DNA from: Helianthus annuus
Taxonomy: Eukaryota; Streptophyta; Magnoliopsida; Asterales; Asteraceae
Direction of reading: 5' to 3'
Length of the DNA: 64,000 nt
Assembly: GCF_002127325.2 (NCBI RefSeq)
Contig: NC_035439.2
Location: 141,514,827 to 141,578,826, forward strand
Shown here: piece after piece, positions 48,363 through 60,072 of the stretch
Layout of the letters: each line of letters begins with the position of its first letter
Numbering within the stretch: position 1 is the stretch's first letter
Program-made: the position numbers and the translations under genes
Notes under the pieces: generated by a model
The model's database searches: none
What the model was told of the DNA's origin: nothing
The model's input: the letters and a program-made list of their open reading frames with translations, nothing else

Positions 48363-48747
48363 AAAAATTGTCCGTCGAGACACGACATTCAATTTAATGA
48401 AATGTCTTTTATTAAATTTTATTAAATTTTTGTTAATATTTGTTTAATTTATAAACACGCATAATTACAACAAATAAAAAAATATAAAAAAACAAGTCTC
48501 CAAGAGAGGAGTGCCGCCATCAAATTGAGGGTGTGGGGGAGTTAAGGGGAGAGTTGACGTGGCGCATGCTAATTGGCCGTGAGTAAGAGAGGGGACTCCC
48601 CTAAGAGAGGAGTGCCCCTCTCACCTTTACTGGGAATGAAAATAAAGATATTTAATTATATATAGTATTTTATTAGAGATTAAATATTAAATTGAGATAG
48701 CTTATTTTCTTAAAAATGAAAATTTGTTTCATTCATTTATACTCATA

Positions 48748-48748
<1 letters not shown>

Positions 48749-48808
<60 letters not shown>
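48749..48808. repeat. (TTA)n microsatellite
   Basis: About twenty uninterrupted TTA/TAT units. Confidence 0.95.
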
Positions 48809-49717
48809 TTATTATTAAACCAAAGTTCCCATGAACAGTACACAATTTTTTTATAATATTATTTATATTTTTGATTATTTTATTATTTTATTACTTAATT
48901 GATTTCATTAATTATTAACTAACTCTATAACATTTATGAAATTTGGTAAACAGTAAGTAGTTTATATATGAATATAAACTTGGCATGAACAGTAAACCTA
49001 TTTTTTAATGATATTTGATTTTTTTTTAAATTATATTTAATTCTTTTTCTTCTTAGTAATATTTTAATTTAATTTTTTTACTTCTCCTCTTAATAATATT
49101 TTAAATTTTTTACTATATCATAGGTTTTTTTTTTCTTTTCCTTTTACTACTCTATTATGTATAATATATATTAGTAACCCATTAATATTTTTACTAATCT
49201 GCCTTTCATTTGATGACTTGCCTTTGTTGGTTTAAACGTAGTTGTGTTTGATTTTATATTTGATTGAAAATGAGCCGTGTTCGAAATAAAGTCTTTTTTT
49301 GGGTATCGAACAGTTGTTCAAGTGCCAATGTCATAACAGTACCTTGTCGAACAAAACAAATACCGACAAAGTCGATACCAGTATCGGTGTATACTTTAAA
49401 ATATATATGTCTTTGCCCAAATTAGTTTTTATTAATTAGTTTGATTTTCCTTGGATAAATCGTGTTCATTATCTTTTTTATAAAGCTAAATACACGACCG
49501 CGTTTAATATATATTTTCAACGTTCCTGTACAAACTTTCTTGAAAAAATAGTTTTATTCAAAATAGTACCGTGATGAATTACCGGTATTCGTTCTTAATC
49601 TAAAAGTTGTACGAACATATCATGACTTTAAACCAATTGTATGTCTTATACCGATACCGAATCGTTACCACCCCGAATCCCCTGTCTAACGAATCGAACC
49701 AATACGGACGACTACCC

Positions 49718-49745
49718 GCCGCATTACGCGGGCAAATCCCGCTAG
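49718..49745 (+). mobile_element. Helitron 3' terminus
   Basis: Hairpin CCCGCCGCATTACGCGGG, spacer, then CTAG at 49742-49745 followed by T. The matching 5' end was not located with confidence. Confidence 0.55.
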
Positions 49746-50119
49746 TTATATGTTAAAAGAAAGTCTCGATGAATAGAAATATAAAGTTTTAATATTATAT
49801 TTATTTTGATTTTTATTAAAAATAGATACCGTGCCGCTATTATAGAAAATCGAACCGAAAACGACAAGGAATAGTAATTTATTTATTTTATCGTAAACTA
49901 TACATGTATCTATACATGACGAGCCGAAACGATTTCAACCGAACATCGGTACCAATATTGCTAGTATCAAATCCGATATTTTTTTATGGTTTTCGATTGA
50001 TATAAAACAACCTGTTGATATCTTTTTAGACATATTACGACTTTATTTTTTTAGTTTCCTCTTTTAGTTGCTAAAGCGAGTGCCGGTAACGGAGCGAACT
50101 GAACCGACACCGACTGAGT

Positions 50120-50151
50120 TCCCACCGCGTAGCGCGGGGGAAAACCACTAG
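50120..50151 (+). mobile_element. Second Helitron 3' terminus
   Basis: Hairpin CCCACCGCGTAGCGCGGGGG, spacer AAAACCA, then CTAG at 50148-50151 and T. Upstream sequence (repeated CCGATACCG and GAACCGA-type motifs) resembles that before 49745, suggesting tandem or nested copies of one family. Confidence 0.6.
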
Positions 50152-50361
50152 TTTCAACAAATAAACAGCTAGTTTTCAATATTCAATATGTATTCAACCA
50201 CGTCAATGTCACCACCGTAATATATTGATACTGGTATTTGTTTTTATCTCTTTTGGTTGTTATATCAAACGCCATTACTGTAATTAATCAAGCTGATACT
50301 AATCAAATTCTCGTCGCAATACACGGGGTAAAAATACTTGTTTAAAAAAATATGAAAGTAT

Positions 50362-50972
50362 CTATATACAAGGACTATCCTTTACATCACAATAACGTTC
50401 ACAATGATTTTTAGTGTTATAGCATGCCTTGGGATTTCCAAAATTACCGCACCAACAATAGAATCTTTTAATAATAGGGCCCATTACACAACCAATCTTT
50501 TTACAATCTTTAGGTGGTGGTGGAGCCTCAAATGCTCTCATGTCTCTATGTTCTTTAATTACACCTGTAAATTCCAAAATAATAATACTGATTAGGATAT
50601 TTATCTAAAAAGTATGACATGATTTTTTTAACGACAAATTTGGATCACTGATAAAGACCACTGGAGTATCATCGTGTCACCAGCGGAACCATCCGATCAT
50701 ATCCATTTTTACTAGACATTAATGCATATACACCAATTTCAGGAAGAAACTCAATAAATCTGGGAAAAACCCTCTTTGTGGGAATTGAACCATAACCTAT
50801 AAGTCATAAACCTTATCTCACCCATAAGATGCCATTAAGCTATAACATCCTGAGAAAAAAAAATGTATGACATGATAAAATGGTTAGTTGAGAACTTACA
50901 CCAATGACAAGCCAACAACACTAAAAAGCATACAACAAAAACCGTCACATGTGAGTCCACAAACCTAACCAT
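50362..50972 (-). CDS. Secreted cysteine-rich peptide, ESF1/MEG-like, two exons
   Basis: Exon 1 (50900-50972) starts MVRFVDSHVTVFVVCFLVLL, a clear signal peptide. Exon 2 (50362-50564) encodes the mature part. The borders GTAAGT and TTTACAG join in phase to give about 91 residues. The mature region has a basic/proline spacer (AFEAPPPPKD) then eight cysteines spaced C-x4-C-x10-C-x-C-x8-C-x6-C-x3-C-x6-C. It includes CWCG and ACYNTKNHCERYC. This resembles embryo-surrounding-factor/MEG peptides (C...C...CWCC...CYPTKE.CE..C), but the last cysteine of CWCC is glycine here. An upstream in-frame ATG at 51026 would add 18 residues and weaken the signal peptide, so it was not chosen. Family assignment is tentative; expression is unknown. 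Confidence 0.6.
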
Positions 50973-51026
50973 TGTAACACCTATGATTGATATGATAGAA
51001 ATGTTATTATTGAGATTGTGTCTCAT

Positions 51027-51848
51027 TACAATTGAGATACAAATCTATTTATATTTTTTTTTCATATCATGATATATACATGTTTACAAATAAATTTACG
51101 TGTGTATCTCTATCCAAATGCATATGGTGCTTTTTTAGAATGAACAATATGTAGAAATTTATCTTAGTACATGCTAGTTTACGTTTAGGTGTCAAATTAG
51201 GTAGTTTTATGCTAACATCTCATTTCATAGTGCTCATATGCTTTGATAACCATATATCTATAATATTTAGTAACATATCCCTAGTTACTCTAATGATGTA
51301 GACCGCTGGTTGCGGTCCATATTCACTAATCCTTTTGTGGCCAACTAGTAAGTTTTGGTCGGGTACAGGGCCACAGAAGTGTGCAAAAAACGAGCCAATA
51401 TGAAGAACTCACATATATATAACCGTTATTTGATTATATACTATGTGGTAAAGTCTAGAGTAGAGGTAATCAATGAATTGAATTTTGAATGTTCAAATTA
51501 ATCGAATTTTAAAATTTTAAAGTTGTATTCAAATTTGATTACTGAATTCGAATCCGAATCATAAAAAACAAGCATCCATAAATTCAAATGATCAAACATG
51601 TTACATCGGGATGAGCAAAGTGTTGCTAGAAAGAGTGTAAAGGGTAAACAAAATGAGGAAGATGAACAAAGAAGTTAGAGGGTGTATAATGTATATTTTC
51701 TCAGTTTTTTTTTTTTGTATGTTAAGATAAAAAGTAAAATTGTTTAAAAAAAACTTAGCGCACAAATCAAGCATCCATAAATTCAAATGATCAAACATGT
51801 TACAAACAAGTGACCAATAGATAATATGGATGTAATTTTTAATAAAAA
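51027..51848. other. AT-rich spacer upstream of the peptide gene
   Basis: This should contain the peptide gene's promoter (to the right of 50972 on the minus strand). No clear TATA box was identified. A 30-bp phrase (ATAAATTCAAATGATCAAAC and flanks) is repeated at about 51573 and 51775. No other gene is seen. Confidence 0.4.
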
Positions 51849-52216
51849 GAGTAAACTTCCGTTTTGCTCCCTGTGGTTTAGTCACTTTAACGGTTTTGCC
51901 CCAAACCTTTAAAAATTCTATTTTACTCCCTGCTCTATGAAGCCCTTCATGATTTACTCCCCGCCCTAAACGTCATCCATTTTAAACGTTAAAGCCTATC
52001 ACGTGCAAAACACCTGATGGGCAATTACGTCTTTTCCCAATCTATATTAATGAATTACCTTTTAAAACCGTAACGTTTAAAATGGATGATGTTTAGGGGT
52101 GGGGAGTAAAATCATGAAGGGCTTCATAGATCAGGGAGTAAGATGGCTATTTTTAAAGGTTTGGGGCAAAACCGTTAAACTGACCAAACCACAAGGAGCA
52201 AAATGGAAGTTTACTC
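51849..52216. mobile_element. Foldback MITE with 9-bp TSD
   Basis: Termini GAGTAAACTTCCGTTTTGCT and its near complement ending GGAAGTTTACTC, with the exact 9-bp TSD TAATAAAAA at 51840-51848 and 52217-52225. Related to the copy at 45026-45304, with extra central sequence around GTCATCCATTTTAAACGTTA. Confidence 0.9.
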
Positions 52217-52493
52217 TAATAAAAATATTACCAAAACCGCAACATGATCTTACATATGGGCCATCCGTGTATCTTTTTCTCATGTAACTTAATTACAAGA
52301 AAAAAAAATTATTACCAAGTACTATACTTTTATGATTCATCATTCTTCTCGTCAAATGTTTTTAAGGGCCAATTTGGTTCTAATTGTATTACACTGTCAA
52401 TTCCTATGAGTTTCTATTATTGTTTGAAACTGTACAACATAATAATTTTTTAACACAATATAATAAGCCCCTAAAGATGGATTTCATATCTTA

Positions 52494-53069
52494 CTAGGTT
52501 AAGTACCCGTGCGACGGCGGGGTCGGACGGCGATGGCAGCCGACGGTGAGGGTACGGCGGTGGGTGGTAGTCTTGTGGTGGGTCCGATGATCACGAGGGA
52601 TAGAGGGAGAGGGTTTTCAGGTTTCTTTGTATCTTCATTTTTCTATTGCAATTAGGGTTTAGATCTAACCTTCTATAAGCATTCCCTTACTAGTTTCATA
52701 TAGAATACATACGAGAGCAGAAAAGCAAGCAAAATAGTAAAAGAATATTCGGCAAGGTAGTTTCTTGCAAGCCGAAATAATTTCATATGCATCTAACTTC
52801 AAGATGCACAAAATAATATGCCGCTTTTACAACAATTACTTTTTATGCAACACATTGATCAATTTCTCAAAACTATATATGTAGTCATAAATTTTAGCCT
52901 ACAACAAGAATACAACATGTTTTGTTTTCAAAGGAAGCGTTAGCAACGAAAGTATGCTATAATACCACCGAGTTTGCTTTATAAAAACTAACAAACACAT
53001 AATACGTCATGTTATCCATTTGATGTTTGCGATGTGCCCGCACCACAACGCATACGGGTTTAGTTACTA
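52494..53069. mobile_element. Helitron-like segment with two outward-facing 3' ends
   Basis: The left border reads, on the minus strand, CGTCGCACGGGTACTTAACC then CTAG (52494 side) and T. The right border reads, on the plus strand, CGCATACGGGTTTAGTTA then CTAG and T (53069). Both look like Helitron 3' termini. No 5' TC terminus was recognised between them. The body is non-coding. Confidence 0.4.
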
Positions 53070-53084
53070 GTTCTATCTAATTTG

Positions 53085-53770
53085 ATGATCTTTTTTTTGA
53101 AAGGTAAACTTCATTAAAGCAAACGGCACACCTCAAAACGAGGGGCCCAACCAACGGCAACCCAAGCCTACATAATTACAAATTTACACCAATCAACCCA
53201 CTCTATATTTTTACATTTACTCTTGTTCTTAAACCATAAAAAACCTAACGCTTTCACCTCGTTGACGATCTCCTCGATTCTAGCTTCCTTGTTTTCGAAC
53301 CTAACTTTGTTTCTGTCTTTCCAAATGCACCAAACCGCGATCTTGACTATGCCTTTAAAAGCCTCCTTTTTGATCCCACTTAAGCCCACGAACTCGTGAA
53401 TTCTTGAGACAACATTAAAACCGAAAAAAATAAATTCTGCATATTGCACCACCTGCTAATGTGGTTCCACACCACAGACGCCACATAACAGGACGAAAAG
53501 ATATGAGATACCGAGTCCTCACCATTGTTGCATAATACGCACACGTCTTCCTGCACCTCAATGTGTCTTCTTCTCAGAGCTTCAACCGTTGTGAAGGGGT
53601 ATGGTCCCAGATCTCGCGTCAGCATCGACCGCGAGTGACCATTACCCTTATCAAAACCCCCACCAGCTAACAACCTACTTGTGCCCATGCGAGAACGCGT
53701 CGACAAAAGGGTTGAATCCAATCTATCTAGTGATGAAGGAGGACTTACATGGAACATGAGAACGGTAGAG
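53085..53770 (-). pseudogene. LINE (L1-type) reverse-transcriptase zinc-binding tail
   Basis: The minus strand encodes the C-terminal zf-RVT region of a plant LINE ORF2: ALRRRHIEVQEDVCVLCNNG, EDSVSHIFSSC, IAVWCIWKDRNKVRFENKEA and ALGFLWFKNKSK. A frameshift lies near 53400-53450. A T run at about 53090-53097 is the poly-A tail in minus reading. The Tat element's LTR begins at 53771, so the upstream part of the LINE is cut off or lies beyond that element. Confidence 0.8.
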
Positions 53771-54467
53771 TGATGCGACATAGCATCACATCTGATGTAT
53801 GAAAACGGAAGTATTCACAGCGATGCGGCCTCGCACCGCATCCAGTGAACACTTCTATCAATACAAGGAAGCTGGATAACAGCAACAGTCACCACAGGCG
53901 ATGATGCGGCCAACACCGCATCTCGCGTATTTCTTGATCACAAGCAAGAGACGCGATAACATCAGATGTTACCGCAGGCAGCGATGCGGCTAGCACCGCA
54001 TCCTATACGCTCAACAAGTGGGACTGACACCACAGTGCAAGTGGAACCAATGGCAGTCACCTGTCAGGTCTACGTAAGCGGCAGACTGACGTGGCGTCGT
54101 CTCCCCGGCCGACATGTCTGACACACCTGCAAAGGGGCAGCATGCCGTCAGTCTATCCTTCCACCTCCTCCTTCACTCCTCGGCTATAAATACCAACCCC
54201 AAACCAGGTTTGAGGTATCTCTACACAACTCTCTCACTACTACTACTATCTTACTTTGCTTCCCAAGCAAACTACTGATTCTCACGCCGGAGAGTGGTAA
54301 CAAGGAGCACCCCTCACCCCATCCTCCTTGTTACGAGTCACGGTTTGTTTCCTTGTGCAGGAGATCAACCCACCGGTGATCCAGCCAGCGATCCTCGAGA
54401 GGAAGGGATTAACCCTTCCTGACGAGACCAGTGAGTTAACCCTACCCGGTTAACCATTGTTTCATCA
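53771..54467 (+). repeat. Tat element left LTR
   Basis: About 697 bp, from TGATGCGACATAGC to ...TTTCATCA, bounded left by LINE sequence and right by the primer site. It contains three GATGCGG...CCGCATC dyads (near 53822, 53902 and 53981). The left border is inferred from the TG start and the sequence change. Confidence 0.7.
54185..54192 (+). promoter_or_regulatory. TATA box in Tat LTR
   Basis: TATAAATA in a CGGCTATAAATACCAACC context is a strong plant TATA box in the LTR, with R/U5 expected downstream (54215-54467). Confidence 0.65.
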
Positions 54468-54468
54468 T

Positions 54469-54480
54469 TGGCGCCCACCG
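54469..54480 (+). other. Tat primer binding site
   Basis: TGGCGCCCACCG lies one base after the LTR end. TGGCGCC starts are usual for Tat/Athila-type primer sites, complementary to a tRNA with 3' GGCGCCA; the exact tRNA is not determined. Confidence 0.7.
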
Positions 54481-54526
54481 CTACTCTTAGCACTTTTTCG
54501 ATCATCCTTTTTCCTCTCTTAAAATC

Positions 54527-57500
54527 ATGACTGATCACCAAAACAATACTGGGGATAACCAAAATCCCACAAATCTAAATCCGGTAGAGGTCAATCCCTC
54601 AACATCGCAACCCGGACACATCGGCACATCAACGCAACGGGGTCCATCCCTAACGTTCGGACATGACTTATCACAATACGCATCTGTGATCCCCCCGAAC
54701 ATGGACCCCCATGCCTGGTATGACCAACAGGCCACCCTACTGGCCGCAACATACAACCGCGCTTGTGCGGAAGCGCAAATACAAGCTGGGCCGACCCCAA
54801 CACCGCACACCCCTGCCGATCGTATTTTACAATACGAAGGCAAGGCGCATTCACGTCCAGCTTCGAGAAGCAGACGTGAAGACCGCGGATCATCCTACTG
54901 TTCGGTCCACACAATCAACGAGGACGATTCCGCATACGGGTCCCACACCAGGGGACCAGTGCATACTCGCCTAGGTCCTTACGTCGAGGACAGGCAACGA
55001 TCCACATCCCGACATGGCTCTGGAATTCAGAGCCGGTTGGGCCCACAACCATACACCGAAGGGTATGGTCGTACCGACCCGGACGACCGTACATATTGTG
55101 GGGATTCGCATGACACCTGCAGCAGACCGGGAGGACGCAACTATGTTCCTCCCACTCACCCCCGCAGTACATACCTCAGGGCTGCAAAGCGCCCTGAGAA
55201 TAAACCCTACAGACCAAAGGCTGCGGCCGAAAACTCCAAATTCGCCCCGCGAATAGCCCACGCCCATGTCACCACAACAAAATTCCCATTCAACGTTGGG
55301 AAATACAGTGGTTCATCCGACCCGGACGACCACATGAACATTTTCATAGGCGCAGGGTGCAATGGCCAGTGGGACGAACCCACTTGGTGTAATTTTTCCC
55401 CCAGACCCTTACGGGTCTGGCCAGGGCTTGGTTCGATTCTTTGCCAGTGGCATCACTGGCCTCATTCGAGGACTTTCATGCAAAGTTCCTCGCCCATTTC
55501 AGCCAGCAACGACGTCACGCGCGTGACTCGTTGGACGTCATGAATATCTGGCGCAGAGACAACGAATCCCTAGAAGCATTCGTTGTCCGATACAATAAAG
55601 AGTGCCTAGAAATAGGCGACGTGGCAAATCAAATGGCACGGAACCATTTCGTCAAGGCCGTGAAAGATAAGCAGATGGTTATGACCATCTCCGGCAAAGA
55701 AGGCTTGCCTAAAAAATGGGAAGATGTCATGGCCGCAGTCAAGACATATGCCCAGACACAGCGGTCCCTCGAGCCGCATATGGCAAAGGCAGAACACCAG
55801 GCCGAAACTTCCAACCAAGGGTCCAAGCGTAACAATAAACGCAACCGGGACGTAGGGAATAGCGATATTTCCAAACCATATGTCCCGCGGACCAACCCGT
55901 TTGACCCGAGGAAACGCAGTCCTCAACGGGACAACCGGGCACCAAAGAAAGATTCTCGGGACCGCAACTGGACCGAGATCACCATGTCGCCAAGCGAGGT
56001 CCTTCTTACAGACCCGCAATTCTTGCGACCGGCCCAACCAATGAAGTCCAAGAAAAATCAGGACCTCACACTCTACTGTGAGTATCACAAGGACTCGGGC
56101 CACACCACCAACAACTGCATCAGTCTCCGGCTGGAGATTGAGCGGGCCTTAAAAGAGGGGAAACTGCAACACCTTTTGCCCGGTGGGCAAAAACCCACCA
56201 AGCGCATCACCCCTCATGGCGAAGGTACTTCCTCCGGAAAGAGAACCATGTACGTGGCTTCCACTCACATGATCAACGGAGGCAAAGGTAGGCCGCGCGA
56301 AGCGGCGAGAATGCCGGACAATGATTGGAAAGACGAGCAAGTCGTCTTTCCAAAAGTCCGAGGCGGACCGCGCGATAGGCGCGCTGTCGTTATTTCAAGC
56401 CAACTGGCACATTACTGCACCGAGCGTCTATTCATCGACCCGGGCAGTACTTCTGATATAATCTACGAACAATGCTTCAACCAGTTCGACCAGGAGGACA
56501 AAGATCGTTTGCAAGCAGTAGATTACCCATTGGCCGGGTTCGCAGGGGAAACTGTCTTTCCCCTGGGCCAGATCACTTTTCCTGTGCGTCTTACCAGTGG
56601 AAGGCACACAAGAACAGAAGAGGTAAACTTCATGGTTTTACCTCACACCTCCAGATATGACGTACTCCTTGGGAGAGAATCCCAAGGAGATTTCAATATG
56701 ATTATATCCGTCCCCCACTCTGCTGTCGGTTTCCCAACCGAATCGGGGGTCGCGATAATCTATGCCCGCAGAGACGTCATGATGACGGACGAAGTACGTC
56801 CGACCAAGGTCGCAAGCCTTACTCCCAATGACCAACCAGAAAAATGGGTTCTCAACGCGAGATACCCAGAACAAAAGGTCACATTGGGTCACGCCTTGTC
56901 CCCGACCACCAAAGCGCACCTGAAGCAGCTTCTCTTCAGGAACCAAGACATCTTCGCGTGGACACCCGCGGACATGACCGGGGTCCCACGTGATAGAGCG
57001 CAACATCACTTGAATACCTTACCAGGTATCAAGCCGGTAATCCAAGGCCAACGCCACCTTGGGTCCGCTAAAAATCAGGCGATGCAAGAGCAGGTCGAAG
57101 AACTGCTCTCCGCAGGCATCCTGCGGGAAGTCAAATACCAGACTTGGTTATCCAACCCGGTCATGGTAGAAAAACCATCCGGGGGCTGGCGCATGTGCGT
57201 CGATTACAAAGACCTTAACAAAGCCTGCCCCAAGAATTGTTACGCACTTCCGGAAATCGACGAAAAGGTCGATAATCTCGCACCATTCAGATGGAAGTGT
57301 TTCCTCGATTGCTACAAATGGTACCATCAGGTACAAATGGCGATCGAGGATGAAGACAAAACGACATTCCGCACTCCCACCGGGAATTACTGTTATACAA
57401 AAATGTCGTTTGGGTTGCGCAACGCGGGCGCAACTTATCAAAAGCTGATGAACGACACCTTCCGCGGCCAAATAAGCAAAAGTGTCGAAATCTACATGGA

Positions 57501-60072
57501 CGACCTAGTCGTCATGAGCATGGAGGAAGATACCATGCTCACAGACATTGAAAGAACATTCCAGACTCTGCGAAGCGTTAACATAAAGCTCAATCCAGGG
57601 AAATGCTCGTTTGGAATGGAAGAAGGCAAATTCCTTGGGTTCATCGTGACTAAAGATGGATTCAAGGTAAATCCGGAGAAAGTTCAGGCGATTGAGCGCA
57701 TGCCATCGCCTTCATCGATGAAAGAGATGCAACGACTAGCCGGCAGGCTAGCAGCACTCAACAGATTCTTAGCCAACCATGCAGCTAAGTCTTATCCTTT
57801 CATCAAGACCCTGCGGAACTGTTTAAAGAAAGAACAATTTCAGTGGACCGCAGAGGCTGAAAACGCTTTCCGGGAAATGAAGGAGTGTTTGATACAACTC
57901 CCAACCTTAACCGCACCACGCAAGGATGAGCCACTCATATTATACCTATCCGCCGCGGACAATGCGGTGGGTGCGGTATTGATAGTGGAACGGGAGGGGG
58001 TTCAAACACCCATCTATTACATCAGCAAGATGCTCAACGAACCAGAGACGAGGTACTCAATAATGGAGAAGTTGGTGCTAGCATTCGTGCACGCTTCAAG
58101 ACGGTTGCGACGCTACTTCGCAAATCACGTCATCACAGTGCTAACCAATTACAGGATCGGCCCGACCCTATCCAAACCTGACATCTCTGGGAGATTAGCA
58201 AAATGGGCAATCGAGCTGGGCGCACATACGTTACACTACAAACCGCGCCCCGCGATTAAAGGCCAAGTCTTAGCTGATTTCGCCGCCGAAGTACCGGTGA
58301 ATCGCATCCAAGAATGCGAAGAAGCACAAAATCCTGCACCACCACCATCTTCCTCAGAAACATGGGCACTATTTACCGATGGTGCCTCCAACGAGTAAGG
58401 TGCGGGCGCAGGTCTGCGACTCGTCAGCCCTGACGGCCAAGAGCTTACGTATGCAATCCGCCTCGATTTCAAAAGCACAAACAACGAGGCAAAATATGAG
58501 GCCCTGTTAGCGGGACTACGTTTAGCAGTCAAACTCGGCGTGCAACACCTGGAAGCATACGTCGACTCTTTGTTGGTTGCAGGACAAATACGCGGCGACT
58601 ATGCCGCAAAAGGGGACATCATGATCCTCTACCTCGAGCAAGCCCTGCAACTAACATCCAAATTCGCTTCGTTCAATATCCGACATATTAATCGAAGTGA
58701 AAACAAGTCCGCGGATGCACTATCAAAACTCGCATCCACCAGCTTCCAACACTTGGCAAAGGAGATACGCATCGAAATTCTGCAAAATCCTTCGGTACCC
58801 CTGCGCCAAGTCAACGTCATTCAATACGGTACAACATTATGGATGACACCTATTATCGCATATTTGCAATCAGGTGTGACTCCCGAAAGCAAGTCAGAGG
58901 CACGCAAGTTACAACACAAAGCATGTCACTATCAAATGGGAGACGGTATCTTATACCGAAAATCATACCTAGGGCCACTCCTGCGATGCGTCAACCCGCA
59001 GGATGCCACATACCTCATCCGAGAGATACACGAGGGCATATGTGGCATACATGCCGGACCACGCATGGTAGTGGCCAAAATCATGAATGCCGGGTATTAC
59101 TGGCCCGACATGCACCTGGACGCCGTCAAAGAGTTGCGCAAATGCATCGACTGTCAACGTTATGCTCCAAAAACTTTGCGACCAAAAAACAACTTAGTCC
59201 CCGTCACAACCGCATGGCCCTTTCAGAAATGGGCAATTGACATTGTGGGACCTTTCCCTGACGCTCCGGGTGCAGTCAAATTTATCATAGTAGCGGTTGA
59301 TTACTTCACAAAATGGGTAGAAGCAAAACCGCTCGCCTCAACCACTGCTATGATAACAAGAAAATTCATTTGGGAACACATCATCTACCGTTTCGGTTTA
59401 CCCATGTGCATTGTCACCGATAACGGCACCAACTTCGCTGCCGACGAATTCCAAAAATGGCTACAAGAACTACATATTGAGCACATATTCTCATCAGTAG
59501 CACACCCGCAAGGGAATGGCCAAGTCGAGAGTATCAATAAAAGTATAGTCGAAGGCATCAAGGCACGGTTGGGAACGGCCAGGCGTGGCTGGGTCGATGA
59601 ACTCCCAAGTATCTTATGGGCTCACCGTACAAGCCCAAAAACAAGCAATGGGGAAACACCCTTCAGCCTAGTCTACGGTTCAGAAGCGGTGATCCCCGCG
59701 GAAGTAGGTCTCCCCTCTCCTAGAATGTTGGCTATTGAAAAACTAGACAACATCACGGAACGGAGGATCGATTTGGACCTCTTGGAAGAAAGGCGCGAAA
59801 ACGCTGCCATCAACGAGGCCAAATATAAATCCAAACTTGAAAAGTACTACAACACGCGCGTCCGCGTTTGTACCTTCAATCCAGGAGACTACGTTCTACG
59901 CGACAACGAAGCATCTAATGCTGAGCGCCCAGGCAAACTTGCCCCCAAGTGGGAAGGACCCTACCTCATCAAAGAGGTCTTAGGGAAAGGCGCATACAAA
60001 TTACAAACATTAGAAGGCGAATCTATCGCACGAACATGGAACGCACAACAGCTTCGACGCTGTTATATGTAA
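54527..60072 (+). pseudogene. Tat gag-pol polyprotein with one frameshift and one stop
   Basis: Starts ATG 54527 (MTDHQNNTGDNQNP). Gag runs to a one-base loss in the TTTTTCCCCC run near 55395, after which the frame continues from 55441 upstream sequence (FEDFHAKFLAHFSQQRRHAR). A CEYHKDSGHTTNNC zinc-like motif and the protease box IDPGSTSDIIY follow. RT has YMDD at 57493-57504. The first RNase H (YYISKMLNEPETRYS, VLADFAAEV) is followed by a second RNase H beginning LFTDGASNE, cut by TAA at 58396-58398. Integrase has CIDC, WAIDIVGPF, VTDNGTNF and QVESINKSIVEG. It ends TAA... at 60072. Apart from the two lesions the frame is open for about 1,850 codons. Confidence 0.92.

Larger units (their letters stand above)
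46800..50361. other. Gene-poor stretch with Helitron and Harbinger remnants
   Basis: No intact gene. It holds a diverged foldback remnant (about 46856-47015), G/C-rich MITE-like pieces (47035-47160 and 47840-47970), a PIF/Harbinger transposase fragment (48120-48360), a (TTA)n run (48749-48808) and two plus-strand Helitron 3' ends (49745 and 50151). Confidence 0.55.

Noticed and set aside
54535..58532. Many 60-165 codon minus-strand frames opposite Tat gag-pol
   Set aside because: Shadows of a GC-balanced long coding region; no recognisable domains and no splice-consistent joining, unlike the antisense gene at 60736-64000.
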